Shown: in pieces, positions 34,308 to 46,087 of the stretch
Layout of the letters: every line of letters begins with the position of its first letter
Position numbering within the stretch: position 1 is the first letter of the stretch
Assembly (NCBI GenBank): GCA_002914845.1
Contig: JXTC01000009.1
Location: 317,509 to 381,508 of the forward strand
Length of the DNA stretch: 64,000 nucleotides
Source of the DNA: Trema orientale
Taxonomy: Eukaryota; Streptophyta; Magnoliopsida; Rosales; Cannabaceae
Direction of reading: 5' to 3'
Translations under genes and position numbers: made by a program
Notes under the pieces: model-generated
What the model saw: the letters and a program-made list of their open reading frames with translations, nothing else
Database searches by the model: none
What the model was told of the DNA's origin: nothing

Positions 34308-35972
34308 GAAAGAAATTGGGGAAACAACGTCCCATAAAAATTTTCTTTTAGTAAAATATATTTTTCAAAAAGAGTCTTATAGCAAAATGACCGAATTTTG
34401 AGTCCAATTTAAGTAAATGTCCGTTTTTCAAATAATATAGCAAAATATCATGTATATATGCTTATATACCAATTATAAAAATATTATATACTATCATAAA
34501 AATTTATATGCTCAGTATATTAACTAAACTGGTAGATGAGTATATATACCAAGTGCAAAAATATATATACTTGGATATTTAGCTTTAAAAAATAGACATC
34601 TATTTAATCAAATTTAAAATATTAGTCATTCATCTAAATTTCTCTTTTAAAAAGAAAAACGCCTAAAAGGACTCCTTAAGTTATAATTTAAAATTTAATG
34701 TGTCGCGCTCGAATTACATCTTTAATTAAAAAGTCTTCAAAAATAGGTCTTTTCTAAAAAAGTGCTCTTTCGAAAAAAAAAAAAAAATCTTCTACAAGGA
34801 GCCCCGATGAATGTGCGACTGCAAACTATTTCATTCTAAAAAAACACATAATTTAGAAACGTTCTTTCCCGGTAAATATTCCCTATCATATAAGATGCCT
34901 AAAGATTGGAGTTAAAAAAAAAAAAAAAAACAACTTCCAATTACACTCTAAATCTTCCTGGGAATTGAAAATTTGGTTTATGGTCAAACCCCAAAAGTAA
35001 GTGTGTGGCAATTTCTGAAGACAACCAAAACCCAGCCGACCTATCTGTTTTGCCTGCTGAATATATATATAGTAGTTTGAAGTGTCAAATGTCAAAGTTG
35101 CTCTCATTTTTATGGTCAAATAGTTTGTGGTTGGCTTCGTTTACTAATCTATGGACGACAATGTCAGTCGCCAATTACAATAGTTTTTAGGCACCTTTTT
35201 TCTTTTTCTTTTTTTTTTCCCTCATTTCATTTGGGGCAGAAACATTAATAAAGGGAACCAATCACAGCAAGTTGGATTTGTACGGAACTCAGTGGAAAAG
35301 GAAAAAAAAAACATAAATAGGCATATAAATTATGTGCTATAAAACAATGGCTTTTTGGAGATTCTGAGAGACCCTTGGGATAAAGTAGTTAACAAAAATT
35401 AGGGGAGTAAGTAATGTGAATCCGATTTGTTCAACAACCTTTACATATTTTTCATTTGGAATTTCTCCACCTGGCAATTTCTCAAGAATAGCCTCTTTCA
35501 ATCTAGAAGTGAGCATTATTGAGATATGCATTATTAAGGAAAGTGTTTAATATCACTACAAGTACTCTTTAGAGCATTAATACAAACCTTTTGTGCAATA
35601 ACTCGTATTTGCCTTCTGATGGTATATAGGATCTAAATAAGTTCCGGACAATGATATGATTTAATGTGATTGGACTCAAAGACATATCAATGATAAATAT
35701 ATAAATTACTCTGTATGCACGTACGTGATGGGAATTTTGTGATAGAGTAAGAGAAAATATCCCATTAACAATAGTGTGAGTTTTTTGAAGAGTTAAAATC
35801 TAATCAAATTCTTGTTTTAGAATATTATTTGATTTTAATATGATTGCTGATCATAACGATCGATTACCGTGAACTACTAAGAGTTACGTTTAAACACTAA
35901 CTAACATAATAGTTAGAGTACAACTAATTTGACCTACCATGCTGCAACTGCAAGTTGAGATTTGACAAATGA
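34308..35972. other. Intergenic sequence
   Basis: AT-rich sequence. A weak inverted arrangement occurs near 34370-34650 (TAGCAAAAT and TATATACC blocks). No gene supported; the 64-codon minus-strand frame at 35337-35531 has no recognised features. Confidence 0.4.
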
Positions 35973-36044
35973 GTGACCATAATAATCAGAAAAATAATTA
36001 ACAATGGCGATACTTTACTTAGTCAATCAAAGGAGAGGTTGAAC

Positions 36045-36197
36045 ATGTACATGAATTTCAGGAGCAAATTAATTAGTCCGCTCGTCTCTCTTTGTTTAAT
36101 TTTTTTCCTTTTCCTTGTTCAGATAGTGCAACCGGCTAGAAAGCCGGGCAGGTTGCCGCTTGGCCGTACTGAAAATTTTCGTTTACTTGAAAATTAA
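36045..36197 (+). CDS. Possible small secreted-peptide ORF
   Basis: From the Met at 36045 (or 36051) the frame gives about 50 residues: MNFRSKL, then a strongly hydrophobic run (LVSLCLIFFLFLVQIV, signal-peptide-like) and a short basic tail (ARKPGRLPLG ... NFRLLEN). The frame also opens upstream to 35973. This shape resembles plant peptide-hormone precursors, but the tail fits none of the families I know (CLE, IDA, CEP, PSK, CIF, RALF). No TATA box or neighbour supports it. It may be chance. Confidence 0.22.
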   Translation: MYMNFRSKLISPLVSLCLIFFLFLVQIVQPARKPGRLPLGRTENFRLLEN

Positions 36198-36641
36198 GTA
36201 AGCAGAAGCCAAATAGAACAAGATAAAATAACATTGTTATGATGTTCGAGTTTTTTTTTTTTTTTAAATAATAATTGTGACAATAAAAGCGGGCTTTTTT
36301 TTTTTTTTTTGGGGGTGCTTATAATGTGGTAGGAAACTTATTGGTGGTGTGTTTCGGAATTAGATCATATCAAAATTAAATTGATTCAAGTAGTAAATAT
36401 GCATATCAGAATCTGATGTTAATTCATATACAGTTACTACTATAGTCACGGTTATTTTTCTAACAACTATTATCTATATTCTTACTCGATCTTTACTGTT
36501 CTTTTTCCCCGTAAGAAAAATTTTATGGATTAACTCACTAAACAATGTAAGGAGAGCCTCGAAATTGATTTGCGTAACATTGTTACGACCTCATTGAGAT
36601 TAAAAATAAATAAATAAATAGAGTATATATATATATATATA
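36198..36641. other. Intergenic sequence with T runs
   Basis: Two long T runs (about 36251-36265 and 36295-36312) and (TA)n at about 36624-36641. No gene seen. Confidence 0.45.
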
Positions 36642-36882
36642 GGTTGTCAATCCAGTAGGTATTTTTTTAAAACTTATATATAAGTATTTTTTTTTAGTTA
36701 TTAGATCATCATTTAACAATGATCTAACAGTTATAATGATGTACATGAAAAGACGTGTATTATTAATACTATATCTCTCTTATTTTTACTATAATATAAA
36801 AAAATGTGCATAATAAATTTTAATTAGCTAAAATGATACATATATATAGATAAAAAAAAAAATACTTACTTGATTACTGCCC
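36642..36882 (+). mobile_element. CCAATCC-end family MITE, copy C
   Basis: It starts GGTTGTCAATCCAGTAGG and ends TTGATTACTGCCC, the degraded complement. The interior has ATCATCATTTAACAATGATC and CGTGTATTATTAATAC. It is flanked by (TA)n and is closely related to 45840-46087. Confidence 0.65.
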
Positions 36883-37357
36883 ATGTATATATATAATATG
36901 GATATAAATAATACTTCCAAAACTGCATGTGAGATTTTCTAGCCATCCTAGTTAACAGAGAAATTCAGTTGTTACCTTTTTTTTTTTTTCAGGGATTTTA
37001 TGTTTAAAATGTGTTTTCACAATGTACTGTGTATTATAACTCATTTTGGGTGTTTCTACTTGGTTTTTGGTCAAACTAAAAACAAAATCTAGTAAGTCTT
37101 AAACATGTATATGTGTTGAAATGATTGACCGAAGACTAGCTACTATGCTTTATTTAGAGCTATTTGATAAACTTGCAGTTTTGCAGAATGTTATTACACC
37201 ACCCCGTTCGTGAATTTCATAAACATCAACTCATCAAACATGTGTGTACATATATTTTGGCGCGAAATTTCCACATTTTCTGCATTTGAGAGCCGATTTT
37301 TTGGACTACTACTACAAATGTATTACAAAATGTAGAATATATATTTGTATATTTTAA
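36883..37357. other. Intergenic sequence
   Basis: AT-rich sequence; no gene or repeat recognised. Confidence 0.4.
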
Positions 37358-37529
37358 GGGCGCGTCTACAGTAGGGGCGCCCCTACGTAGGGCCCTGTCT
37401 ATTCACCGTTGGATGGGAATCTGTATATAAATAGATTCTCCACAGATTCCCGTTATTCCCCACAGATTCCCATCCAACGATAATTAAAGCATGACCCTAC
37501 GTAGGGATGCCCCTACCGTAGCCATCCCC
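37358..37529 (-). mobile_element. 172-bp Mutator-like MITE, copy 4
   Basis: The ends are GGGCGCGTCTACAGTAGG and GTAGCCATCCCC. A perfect 9-bp duplication, ATATTTTAA, lies at 37349-37357 and 37530-37538. It is the first of three copies within 990 bp. Confidence 0.92.
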
Positions 37530-37731
37530 ATATTTTAATATCTATGTATTCATTAGACTAGAAAAGGTTTTCGATACCTTTTATATCCAATAAAAAGTTG
37601 TTTTTAGAATGATTTATGTAGAGACGGAATCTAGGATATTATTTGACTCAATAATCACTTTTTATTGTGGCTAAGTTATAACTGTTAATACACAATGATG
37701 ATACCGGAATAAAATATCATAATTTTAAATA

Positions 37732-37903
37732 GGGGATGGCTACGGTAAGGGCGTCCCTACGTAGGGTCATGCTTTAATTATCGTTGGATGGGAATCTGTG
37801 GGGAATAACGGAAATCTGTGGAGAATCTATTTATATACAGATTCCCATCCAACGGTGAATAGACAGGACCCTACGTAGGGGCGCTCCTACTGTAGACGCG
37901 CCC
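37732..37903 (+). mobile_element. 172-bp Mutator-like MITE, copy 5
   Basis: The ends are GGGGATGGCTACGG and GTAGACGCGCCC. A perfect 9-bp duplication, TTTTAAATA, lies at 37723-37731 and 37904-37912. It is in opposite orientation to its neighbours at 37358 and 38176. Confidence 0.92.
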
Positions 37904-38175
37904 TTTTAAATATTTGAAAAAAGAATTGGGATAACTAACTGCTAAATAAATAAAGCAAAAAATCAATTAACAACAACAACAACTTAGAATTTTTTTTTTT
38001 TAAATGGACAGGTATAATTTGCGACATTAATTACACTCATATCAAGGATGCGCAGGACCCTCTACCGGCGTGACACCGCCCATATTGTACATATTTTCGT
38101 ACCATCAACTTTTAAAATATGTACATATATAGTCCTTGAAAAAAAAATGTAAACACATATATACATATATTTATT

Positions 38176-38347
38176 GGGCACGTCTACGGTAGGGGCGCCC
38201 CTACGAAGGACCCTGTCTATTCACCGTTAGATGGGAATCTGTATATAAATAGATTCTTCACAGATTCCCGTTATTCCCCACAGATTCCCATCCAACGATA
38301 ATTAAGACATGACCCTACGTAAGGACGCCCCTACCGTAGCCATCCCC
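38176..38347 (-). mobile_element. 172-bp Mutator-like MITE, copy 6
   Basis: The ends are GGGCACGTCTACGG and GTAGCCATCCCC. A 10-bp duplication, TATATTTATT, lies at 38166-38175 and 38348-38357. Confidence 0.9.
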
Positions 38348-38357
38348 TATATTTATT

Positions 38358-39030
38358 CATTTATTATTCGGACAATAAATTCCAAATTTTCATACAATAT
38401 TTTATGCATGGACATAGCAGATTTTTCAGACTAATAATAGAGAAAGTGGTATATATATATTTTATATATTTATGAACAAATTTCGAATGATCGATGTATA
38501 TGATGCGTGTTTGTGAATTGTGAAGTGTACGTCTAGATACCACTCTCAAAATTTATACACATACATCGTTTCCTAACATTCTCCAGCTATTTATAAGAGT
38601 TTAATTACTCAAAGAACGAAAATATAAAAAGATATAAAATGATTTCTTTTCTTTTCTCCATCTCTAGTTGGATGGACAAAAGAAAAAATTGAATCAAAAA
38701 AAAAAATTTAAATATAGTCTTTTTATTCCCTTATATGTACCATTTTTTTTTTTAAAAATATGGAATCCAAAAACTACTACATAAATTGGAATGAGAATAT
38801 TGGAAATAAGTAGGTTTCTATTTGGAATGAGAGTAATTAGGATTAACTTGTTATACCAAGTTATTTTCAACTTAGTCAAATGTATTTATTATAAAGTAAA
38901 AATAAAAATATCAATTGAAAACTTATTCTATATATAAAGATTTTTATGATAAAGCAAAAACCCATATGATGAATTTTCAACCGTCAAATTGTATCAAAAT
39001 CTGATGTATAGTATGTAACTTTGAGAAAAA
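38358..39030. other. Intergenic sequence
   Basis: AT-rich sequence with no supported gene. Confidence 0.4.
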
Positions 39031-39196
39031 AGTAATATTATTAAATATCACGCAAGGTATCAATTTTTTTACTGAAAGATGAAAAGATATTTTAGGTGGG
39101 GTATAATATGGGACTCAATTTATTAATTTTATCTTTTAATAAAATATTGATACCTAATGTGATATTTGATATCTTAAGATACCCAAAGCATTACTC
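39031..39196. mobile_element. ~166-bp MITE related to the XTH-intron element
   Basis: AGTAATATTATTAAATATCA on the left and TGATATTTGAT...CATTACTCT on the right are inverted counterparts, each with GGTATCAAT or ATTGATACC nearby. It shares this layout with 31934-32116. No target duplication is clear. Confidence 0.55.
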
Positions 39197-39963
39197 TTAA
39201 GTAGATGGCATACAAATTTTACGAGAGAATTCTGAGGGGCCAAAATCCCTCCTACTAGTATGAGCACTTTTTAAGCCGTCAGATAAAAATGAGCAGTGAT
39301 CAGTAAATTGAATGTATAGTGCACTCCATACATTACAATACATAGAAGCCAAACTGATAAAACCTGATTCAAAACTGATAAACACATATATTTGTATATA
39401 TATATGTGTGTGAAGAAACAAATTATCTCTCTCTCGTCTTGAATAAGCAATTGATGAGCTATAATTAAAAGAGAAATCAAAGCTATGATTAAATTGTGTT
39501 CTTGAAACTGATCAGTTCTTCCTAAATAGAGTTTCTTTCTTTTTTTTTTTTTTTTCCTTCTTCTATAAATTTAGACAAGAAACTAAATCAAGAAGATGCA
39601 TATCTTGAATAATCCAGTGGAAATACTTTGCCATGAGAATTCAAATTATTAATTACTTAATTAGAACCAAGTCGAGATCAAATGAGGTTAAAATATCCTG
39701 GGTGCCAAATGGAGTCCCATAATGTATGAAATCTATTTTGAGATTTTGGTGGGCATCAGAGAAATCACAATATTTTGTTATTAGAGGACGAAAAAAATAA
39801 AACTAATCTCAAAACTTTTTAAAAATCAAAGCTACGCTCTTCAAATTCTCAGTTTTTTTTTTTAATAAAAAAAATTAGGTTAACAGATTTTAGATTTGAA
39901 CAATAATGTCAGGGCATGGTTTCAATTTTGTGCATTACTAACATGAGCAATGGAAGAGATTTA
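39197..39963. other. Intergenic sequence
   Basis: AT-rich sequence with a T run at about 39541-39555; no gene seen. Confidence 0.4.
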
Positions 39964-40320
39964 GGCCCCGTTTGTTTCGCCTATTTGAATGTGTGTATTT
40001 GAATGGAAATTGTGGAATGAGTTATAATTGGAATGGAAGACATTTGAATGGAAAAAATAGTGGAATGAGTTATAATTAGAATGGGAGTATTGGAATGGAC
40101 CATTCAAAAACACCTCTTCCTCTCCATTCTCATCCAAGACACAAAAATTCATTCAAATAGTTGATGTGACTGATGAACCATTTGAATGGAAAAATTAAAT
40201 TGTTGAAACAAACACTCATTCTAAAAGACCATTTGAATGGAAAATTTAGAATTGTTGAAACAAACACACATTCAAATGGATTTTCCATTCCAATGGAATA
40301 AAATGGGCGAACCAAACGGC
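39964..40320. mobile_element. ~357-bp MITE with GTTTCGCC/GGCGAACC ends, copy 2
   Basis: Highly similar along its length to 17015-17373, starting GGCCCCGTTTGTTTCGCC and ending GGCGAACCAAACGGC. The flanks read TTA on the left and TAA on the right. Confidence 0.78.
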
Positions 40321-41176
40321 TAATTTTTTTTAATGGGTTAAATTTGGTAAAAGGATTCGTACAACTTTTTCAAGGTCATTTCATAGAAGAAAAGGAATAT
40401 AAAAAAGAAAGATATGTGTTCCTTTTTTTTTTTTAAATATAATAATCAATGGGCACGTTTTGGGTGTGGTAAGCTCTACTGAATTAACGTGCGGGATGAT
40501 ATTTTTTGAATCACAGATTCAATCTGACGGCTCGTAAAAAAGACATCAAATTTTGTCCCTTCTACAATAAAATTCCCCATTTTACGGTTAATAATAAAAA
40601 AAACCCTCATGCATGCTATATTATTGCTATTCATCAGATATTTTTTAGCGTTGGATTATTGCAACTTTGCCAGTCACTAGAGCCTGTTGTACTTGTACAT
40701 GCCGGAGCCCGACGTGATTGACTGCATGGCGCCTTTAACCCCCTGCTTGTCTGCCGACATGTTAATAAATAACTTCTCAGACGTTTGTACGGTTTATGTT
40801 CAAAATATTGAAATCCAGACCCTTCTCAATACCACGTGTCCTCCAAAGCTTCACAATGGGGACTCCATTTTATGTTGTCTTTGATTGAAAATGATACCTC
40901 TAAAATAGACTCAATTGAATTGATTACTGTCTTTGGCCAAACAAGTTAAGTTAACGCTACTCAGTACTTCTTAGGGTGATATTTTTTGCTCTTTATTATA
41001 GATTTTTTTTTTAAAAAAAAAAAAATTACGAAGAAACACGGAAATAATCCAGTGATAGAATCCAAATATCTTCCATCTAATTTTACTTTCTTAATTTATA
41101 TCGAAGTAATAATTTTACCATGCTTACATTATTTCAAATATGAAACAATCTAATCAGTTTTTAGCTTTATAATCAT
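40321..41176. other. Intergenic sequence
   Basis: No supported gene. A GC-richer patch at 40660-40870 has open frames but no recognisable protein. Confidence 0.4.
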
Positions 41177-43838
41177 TGTCACGACCGGAATTCTAAAACC
41201 GTGACTTTTAATAATTTTAAGTTGAAATAGTGACAAACAGTAATTTTTACAAAATTTTTGAAAATTAAGTATTTGAAATTTTAATTTCTATTCCTAAAAA
41301 ATAAGTAAAATTCAAATGTAAGAATTCTCTTATTAGTTTTAATTTCTCAAAAAAATATATACTTAATATTTAGAGGAATTCCATTTTATTCATTTAAAAA
41401 AATTTTATTTAAAATCATGAAATTTAATAAAATGAGTCCAATGTCTAAATAATTTACATAAAATTATTTGTATTTCCAAGAACTTAATTTAATAGCAAAA
41501 TCAGCCTCATACATCCTCTTAGTAAATACATTACCACTGGCTAAATAAATATGACATAGAATGTAAAGGATGATATAGAATAGGAACCAACCAATGAAGA
41601 GGTAGGAAACAACATACGTACGCCAAACAAGCTTGTTAAGCTACCATGATAATTACCCCAAAATTAAATCAACACCTGAAAGTGGGAGGAAGTAAGGGGT
41701 GAGCATTCACATGCTCAGTAGGAATCGATAACAAGTTTTTATATATAATAAATATACTCACATTGAAGGTCATGCATAGTCAATAGTACGTTCAAAAACT
41801 GTTCACAAAATAGTCCAATAGTTCAAACATTCCAAATTATTGTAAAACATCCATCAAAACCAGTACATATTTATTCAAGCCAACATATAACTATGTATGC
41901 AATTATGATGTCTGAGGCATCCTAGTAGGTCACCCGTAAGTCCGAGCTACTTAAAGAGGTGACCATAAGTCCGAGCACCTAACGTGAGGTACCGTAAGTC
42001 CAACGGCCGCATAAGTGAGTGAATGTATGCAAATGCTATATGAATGACAGAACAAGGATATGCACTATTTCCACAAAATCACAAAATAACCATGTAGTCC
42101 TTAAAGCTGAGTTCTCAAATCATTTTAGATTTTCTAAAAATTTCGACAACATAACAGCAATTTTTTATCAAAACCCAAAAAAATCCAATTTCCTGCAGAA
42201 AACAGTTTAAAACAATATATATGACATGCAAACTAATGTGACGTATCTCCCAGGCAGTTTTTATATCAAATCAAGTCAAAAATAGATATAAACACAATTT
42301 TTAGATTTTATTTCACGAAATTCCATATTTACTGAAAATATGTAAATTAATAAATTAAATTAATTTTAGAATCAAGTAATCGATTCCCTACCTCAATCGA
42401 ATATCAAAATAGCGTTACGGAGCAATAGGGAGCAACGGCCGCATAAGTGAGTGAATGTATGCAAATGCTATATGAATGACAGTACAAGGATATGCACTAT
42501 TTCCACAAAATCACAAAATAACCATGTAGTCCTTAAAGCTGAGTTCTCAAATCATTTTAGATTTTCTAAAAATTTCGACAACATAACAGCAATTTTTTAT
42601 CAAAACCCAAAAAAATCCAATTTCCTGCAGAAAACAGTTTAAAACAATATATATGATATGCAAACTAATGTGACGTATCTCCCAGGCAGTTTTTATATCA
42701 AATCAAGTCAAAAATAGATATAAACACAATTTTTAGATTTTATTTCACGAAATTCCATATTTACTGAAAATATGTAAATTAATAAATTAAATTAATTTTA
42801 GAATCAAGTAATCGATTTCCTACCTCAATCGAATGTCAAAATAGCGTTACGGAGCAATAGGGAGCATTTGGCGTCGTTTGGGTGTCGATCGTCGTTTTTA
42901 AACCCTCACGTTTGGTTTGAAATGTCGGTTTTACAACGGAGTCTCAGATGGAGAAACAGACATCTCCACTGAATTTCTAGCGCCCAAATTAGCTAAGTTA
43001 GACATATAATTTATCTGATTTGAGCTCGGGCCGAGTCCGGGCCCACGACACGCAAATCGAGGTAAATCTGAGCCGTCCGATTTTGTTTTTTTGTGTCCGT
43101 CACCAAATATAGTCAATATATATATATATCAAAATTCAAATTTTCATGAGTAAATCACAAATATAAGGTTTATTTGACGATCTAACAGTCGAATTGAAAA
43201 ATCAATATATGAAACTAAAATAATTCAAAATTATTAAAAATGGCAAAATTCAGTCTGGCATTTTCGAGTCACGAAATACACACCACGTTGTTTCTCTCGT
43301 CGAGATGAATCGAAAGAGCCCGAGTTTACACCGTGAAGTCACCAGAAACGGCGCGGGTGACAAAAAGTGCGTCGCAACCATTTGCTTCACCACCGGCGAA
43401 CCGAAGGTCCGATAGCCTCGAGACTTGGACTGGGGGTGTTTTGGGGAATGATCGTCCCGATCCCGGTGGTGCCATGGCTCCATTTGACTGGGAGGAGCTT
43501 CGTCGGAGGGCCGCCGTTAATTTGGCGCTTTGTCCATCAAAGGGGATAGGGAGAACGGGAAATCTGGAGAGAGGAGAGAGAAAGAGAGAGATAGAGAGAG
43601 AGAAAGCTGAGGGGGGCCACGTGTCCCTCGTTTTATGGGCTGCCTAGTTTTTTAAAATTACATTTGAACCCACAAGTTTTCAAATTATTTTCAATTTAGT
43701 CCTTAAAAATTGCAAAATAGCCGCAATTTTTAATCTTTTATTTCATTTAAATCCAAAATTCGTATTTTTATTTTACTATTATTAAATTTTTAATAGTCAA
43801 AAGATCAAAATGCCCTTACAAAATTAAGGGGTTTTACA
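41177..43838. mobile_element. 2662-bp solo LTR with an internal duplication
   Basis: The block starts TGTCACGACCGG and ends GGGGTTTTACA, giving TG...CA LTR termini. ATCAT is duplicated at 41172-41176 and 43839-43843, the 5-bp duplication expected of LTR retrotransposon integration. There is no gag-pol coding sequence or second LTR, so it is best read as a solo LTR left by unequal recombination. It contains a 432-bp tandem duplication (42001-42864). The last part (about 42860-43640) is GC-rich, with a (GA)n run near 43563-43606. Without the extra copy the LTR would be about 2.2 kb. Confidence 0.8.
42001..42864. repeat. 432-bp tandem duplication inside the solo LTR
   Basis: Copy one (42001-42432) and copy two (42433-42864) run from CAACGGCCGCATAAG to CAATAGGGAG. 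Only a few substitutions are visible (e.g. AGAACAAGG/AGTACAAGG, GATTCCC/GATTTCC, AATATC/AATGTC). The paired 63-codon frames they contain come from the duplication and are not genes. Confidence 0.93.
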
Positions 43839-43843
43839 ATCAT

Positions 43844-44700
43844 ATTTTGTCCTGTACTTGGTAATCATTTTTAACATAACGTGACATAGCTATAGATCAA
43901 ATTGTCGAAGATGGATTGGACACCAAAACTGGATAGATAATTTGCAATTCTCTGTGGTACTCTTTGTAGTCGAAAAACGTATCGAACGGATATTTGGGGT
44001 TATATTTTATATATATATATTTTTTGGTAGAAGGTTATATTTTAACATTGTGCAATACTGCAATTTGACGGGGGACAAGATTATGAGGTCCTTCCTGGCT
44101 AGACGTGGTTCCATAAATAAATTGCAAAGCACAGTACTTAAATCTTGATCAGCTGAGCATGACTCCTTATTTTTAATTAAAGATCTTAGACACACGTACA
44201 TATTACATACGTGTGTGTGTGCATGTATGACTTTAGAAAAAGGATCTTAAACATTATTTAAGTCGATAAGTTTATATGCAAAGAACTCCACTTGATCATT
44301 GCTTAGTTTTTATTTACATAAGCCATTCGTCACTTCTCACGCTTTGTCACGTTACATAGCAACTAGGGTCGGCATCAACAATTTTCTATCTTTAATATAT
44401 GACTTTTTCTTCGATCATATAAATATATTGCCCGGAAAAAAAATATTGCTGGGAAAAACTTGGTACAGGACAATGACAGAGATAAGGACTAGCCTTTCAA
44501 GTATCATTTCTAATTTTGTTTTTAACGATCGGGATGGAAACGAGTATAATCAAGATAGAAACTAATTGAGACCATATATAGAATTAGGGGAATTTACACC
44601 TAGGGGTCAACTAAATCTTTGTGATGAAAAATAAGACTCACTCATTAGTGTTTTCAAAACTAACCCTAATTGCCATGTTACACATGTAAAATTACTTGAA
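43844..44700. other. Intergenic sequence
   Basis: AT-rich sequence with (GT)n near 44210-44220. No gene supported. Confidence 0.4.
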
Positions 44701-45075
44701 TATCTTATTTCTTCAACAAACTTCAAACTACTTTAGCCACCACCATCGGTCCTGATCCCAACCCCGGCGGTGGCACCTCTACTTGACTAGGGTCGAGTCC
44801 GACTGCTTCTCCCAGTTGTTCGGATCATTTTTGAACTAGTGGCCAGAAAATTTCGACCTCGGTCGAAGGTCGAACCACCGTTCGACCATAGTCGAACAAT
44901 TAGACTGGGGTCGAAGCCACTGGTCGAAATCTTTTATTGGCATTCGACCATGGTCGAAAAATTTCGACCCCAGTCGAACATAGCCAGCCGTCTTCTCGGC
45001 ACCGATTCCGTCACTTTTGATTTTTTCGACTTAGTCGAAAATATTCGACTAGGGTCGAGTCAGGGGTAATTTTGG
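44701..45075. repeat. Palindromic GGTCGAA/TTCGACC cluster
   Basis: At least a dozen TCGAC/GTCGA words cluster here, including a perfect 16-bp palindrome, TTCGACCATGGTCGAA, at 44943-44958 and pairs such as TTCGACTTAGTCGAA. AATTGCCATGT at 44667 and ACATGGCAAT at 45099 are inverted on either side, so this may be the core of a foldback element of roughly 0.5 kb. A 76-codon frame across it is low-complexity. Confidence 0.6.
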
Positions 45076-45839
45076 AACTCTGAAATATTCATTAAATGAC
45101 ATGGCAATAAAAGTTTTACTTTTGTAAATGGTTTATAAGTTATCGCTTTTTTTATCACATATATTAAAAGAGGGTCAAAATTGATAATCTCTTGTAGAAT
45201 TATTACCATGAAATGATATTTATTTCTTAATTTTCAGAGAAAGGCTCTTTATTTGCACTTTCTAAACTTCGGAGGAGCTTATAGAGAGTTTGATAGAGGA
45301 AATTTTTAACTTATAGTTTCCATAATTCAGAGCCTAATCATGAACGGTTGATTAAGAAGAAAGGTCTTTTACATTGAAGTGTACGTAATTAATTAATATT
45401 TAGTCTCAAAACATTCTCAAGGCCCAAGGGGTCCCATATAATTACTCATTATAATTTAGGACTACTAACCCCCAAGTAGACTATTCTGTACTTACGTTCT
45501 TCGTATATAACTTACTTATTTTAATTACTACTTAACCACAAATTAAGTACTAAGTAGCATCTTTTAGCTAGGTATAAAAAATTACATGATTCATTTAATA
45601 AAACATGTTTAGTGCGTACCATAATCCAGGATTTGGCCGATAATGTGGTTGATAATTAATTTAGGCTTTGTCAAATACTTTGCTTTCATGTAATCTCTTA
45701 TCAAGATTTTATGATATATACCAGCCTTGGCATATACCACAGGTTCAAATCTATGAACAAGACTCACTGACTTTACATCCTAACAGCTGCCACTGTACAT
45801 GTACATAGGATTGAAATATATATATATATATATATATAT
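45076..45839. other. Intergenic sequence
   Basis: AT-rich sequence ending in (TA)n at about 45817-45839; no gene seen. Confidence 0.4.
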
Positions 45840-46087
45840 GGTTGCCAATCCGGTAGGTATTTTTTTTTTTTACCTATGTGTAGGTATTTTTTTTCTAACC
45901 GTTGGATCATCATCTAACAATGATCTAACGGCTAAAATGAGATGCATGAAAAAACGTGTATCATTAATGCTTTTTCTCTATCCTATTTTTTAATATAAAA
46001 AAATGTGCAAAAATTTTTTTCATTGGCCCAATTGATACCTATGCATAGGTAAAAAAAAAAAAAAAAAAACCTATTGGATTGGTGCCC
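45840..46087 (+). mobile_element. CCAATCC-end family MITE, copy D
   Basis: The best-preserved copy: GGTTGCCAATCCGGTAGG at the left, and the right end CCTATTGGATTGGTGCCC is its inverted counterpart. Poly-T and poly-A tracts flank TACCTATGTGTAGGTA and TACCTATGCATAGGTA. It is inserted in (TA)n. Confidence 0.72.

Noticed and set aside
42019-42642. Two near-identical 63-codon frames (42019-42210 and 42451-42642)
   Set aside because: They seem conserved only because a 432-bp segment of the LTR was duplicated; there is no protein-like feature.
43333-43647. 104-codon GC-rich frame
   Set aside because: It sits at the 3' end of the solo LTR and ends in a (GA)n-encoded repeat; no known domain.
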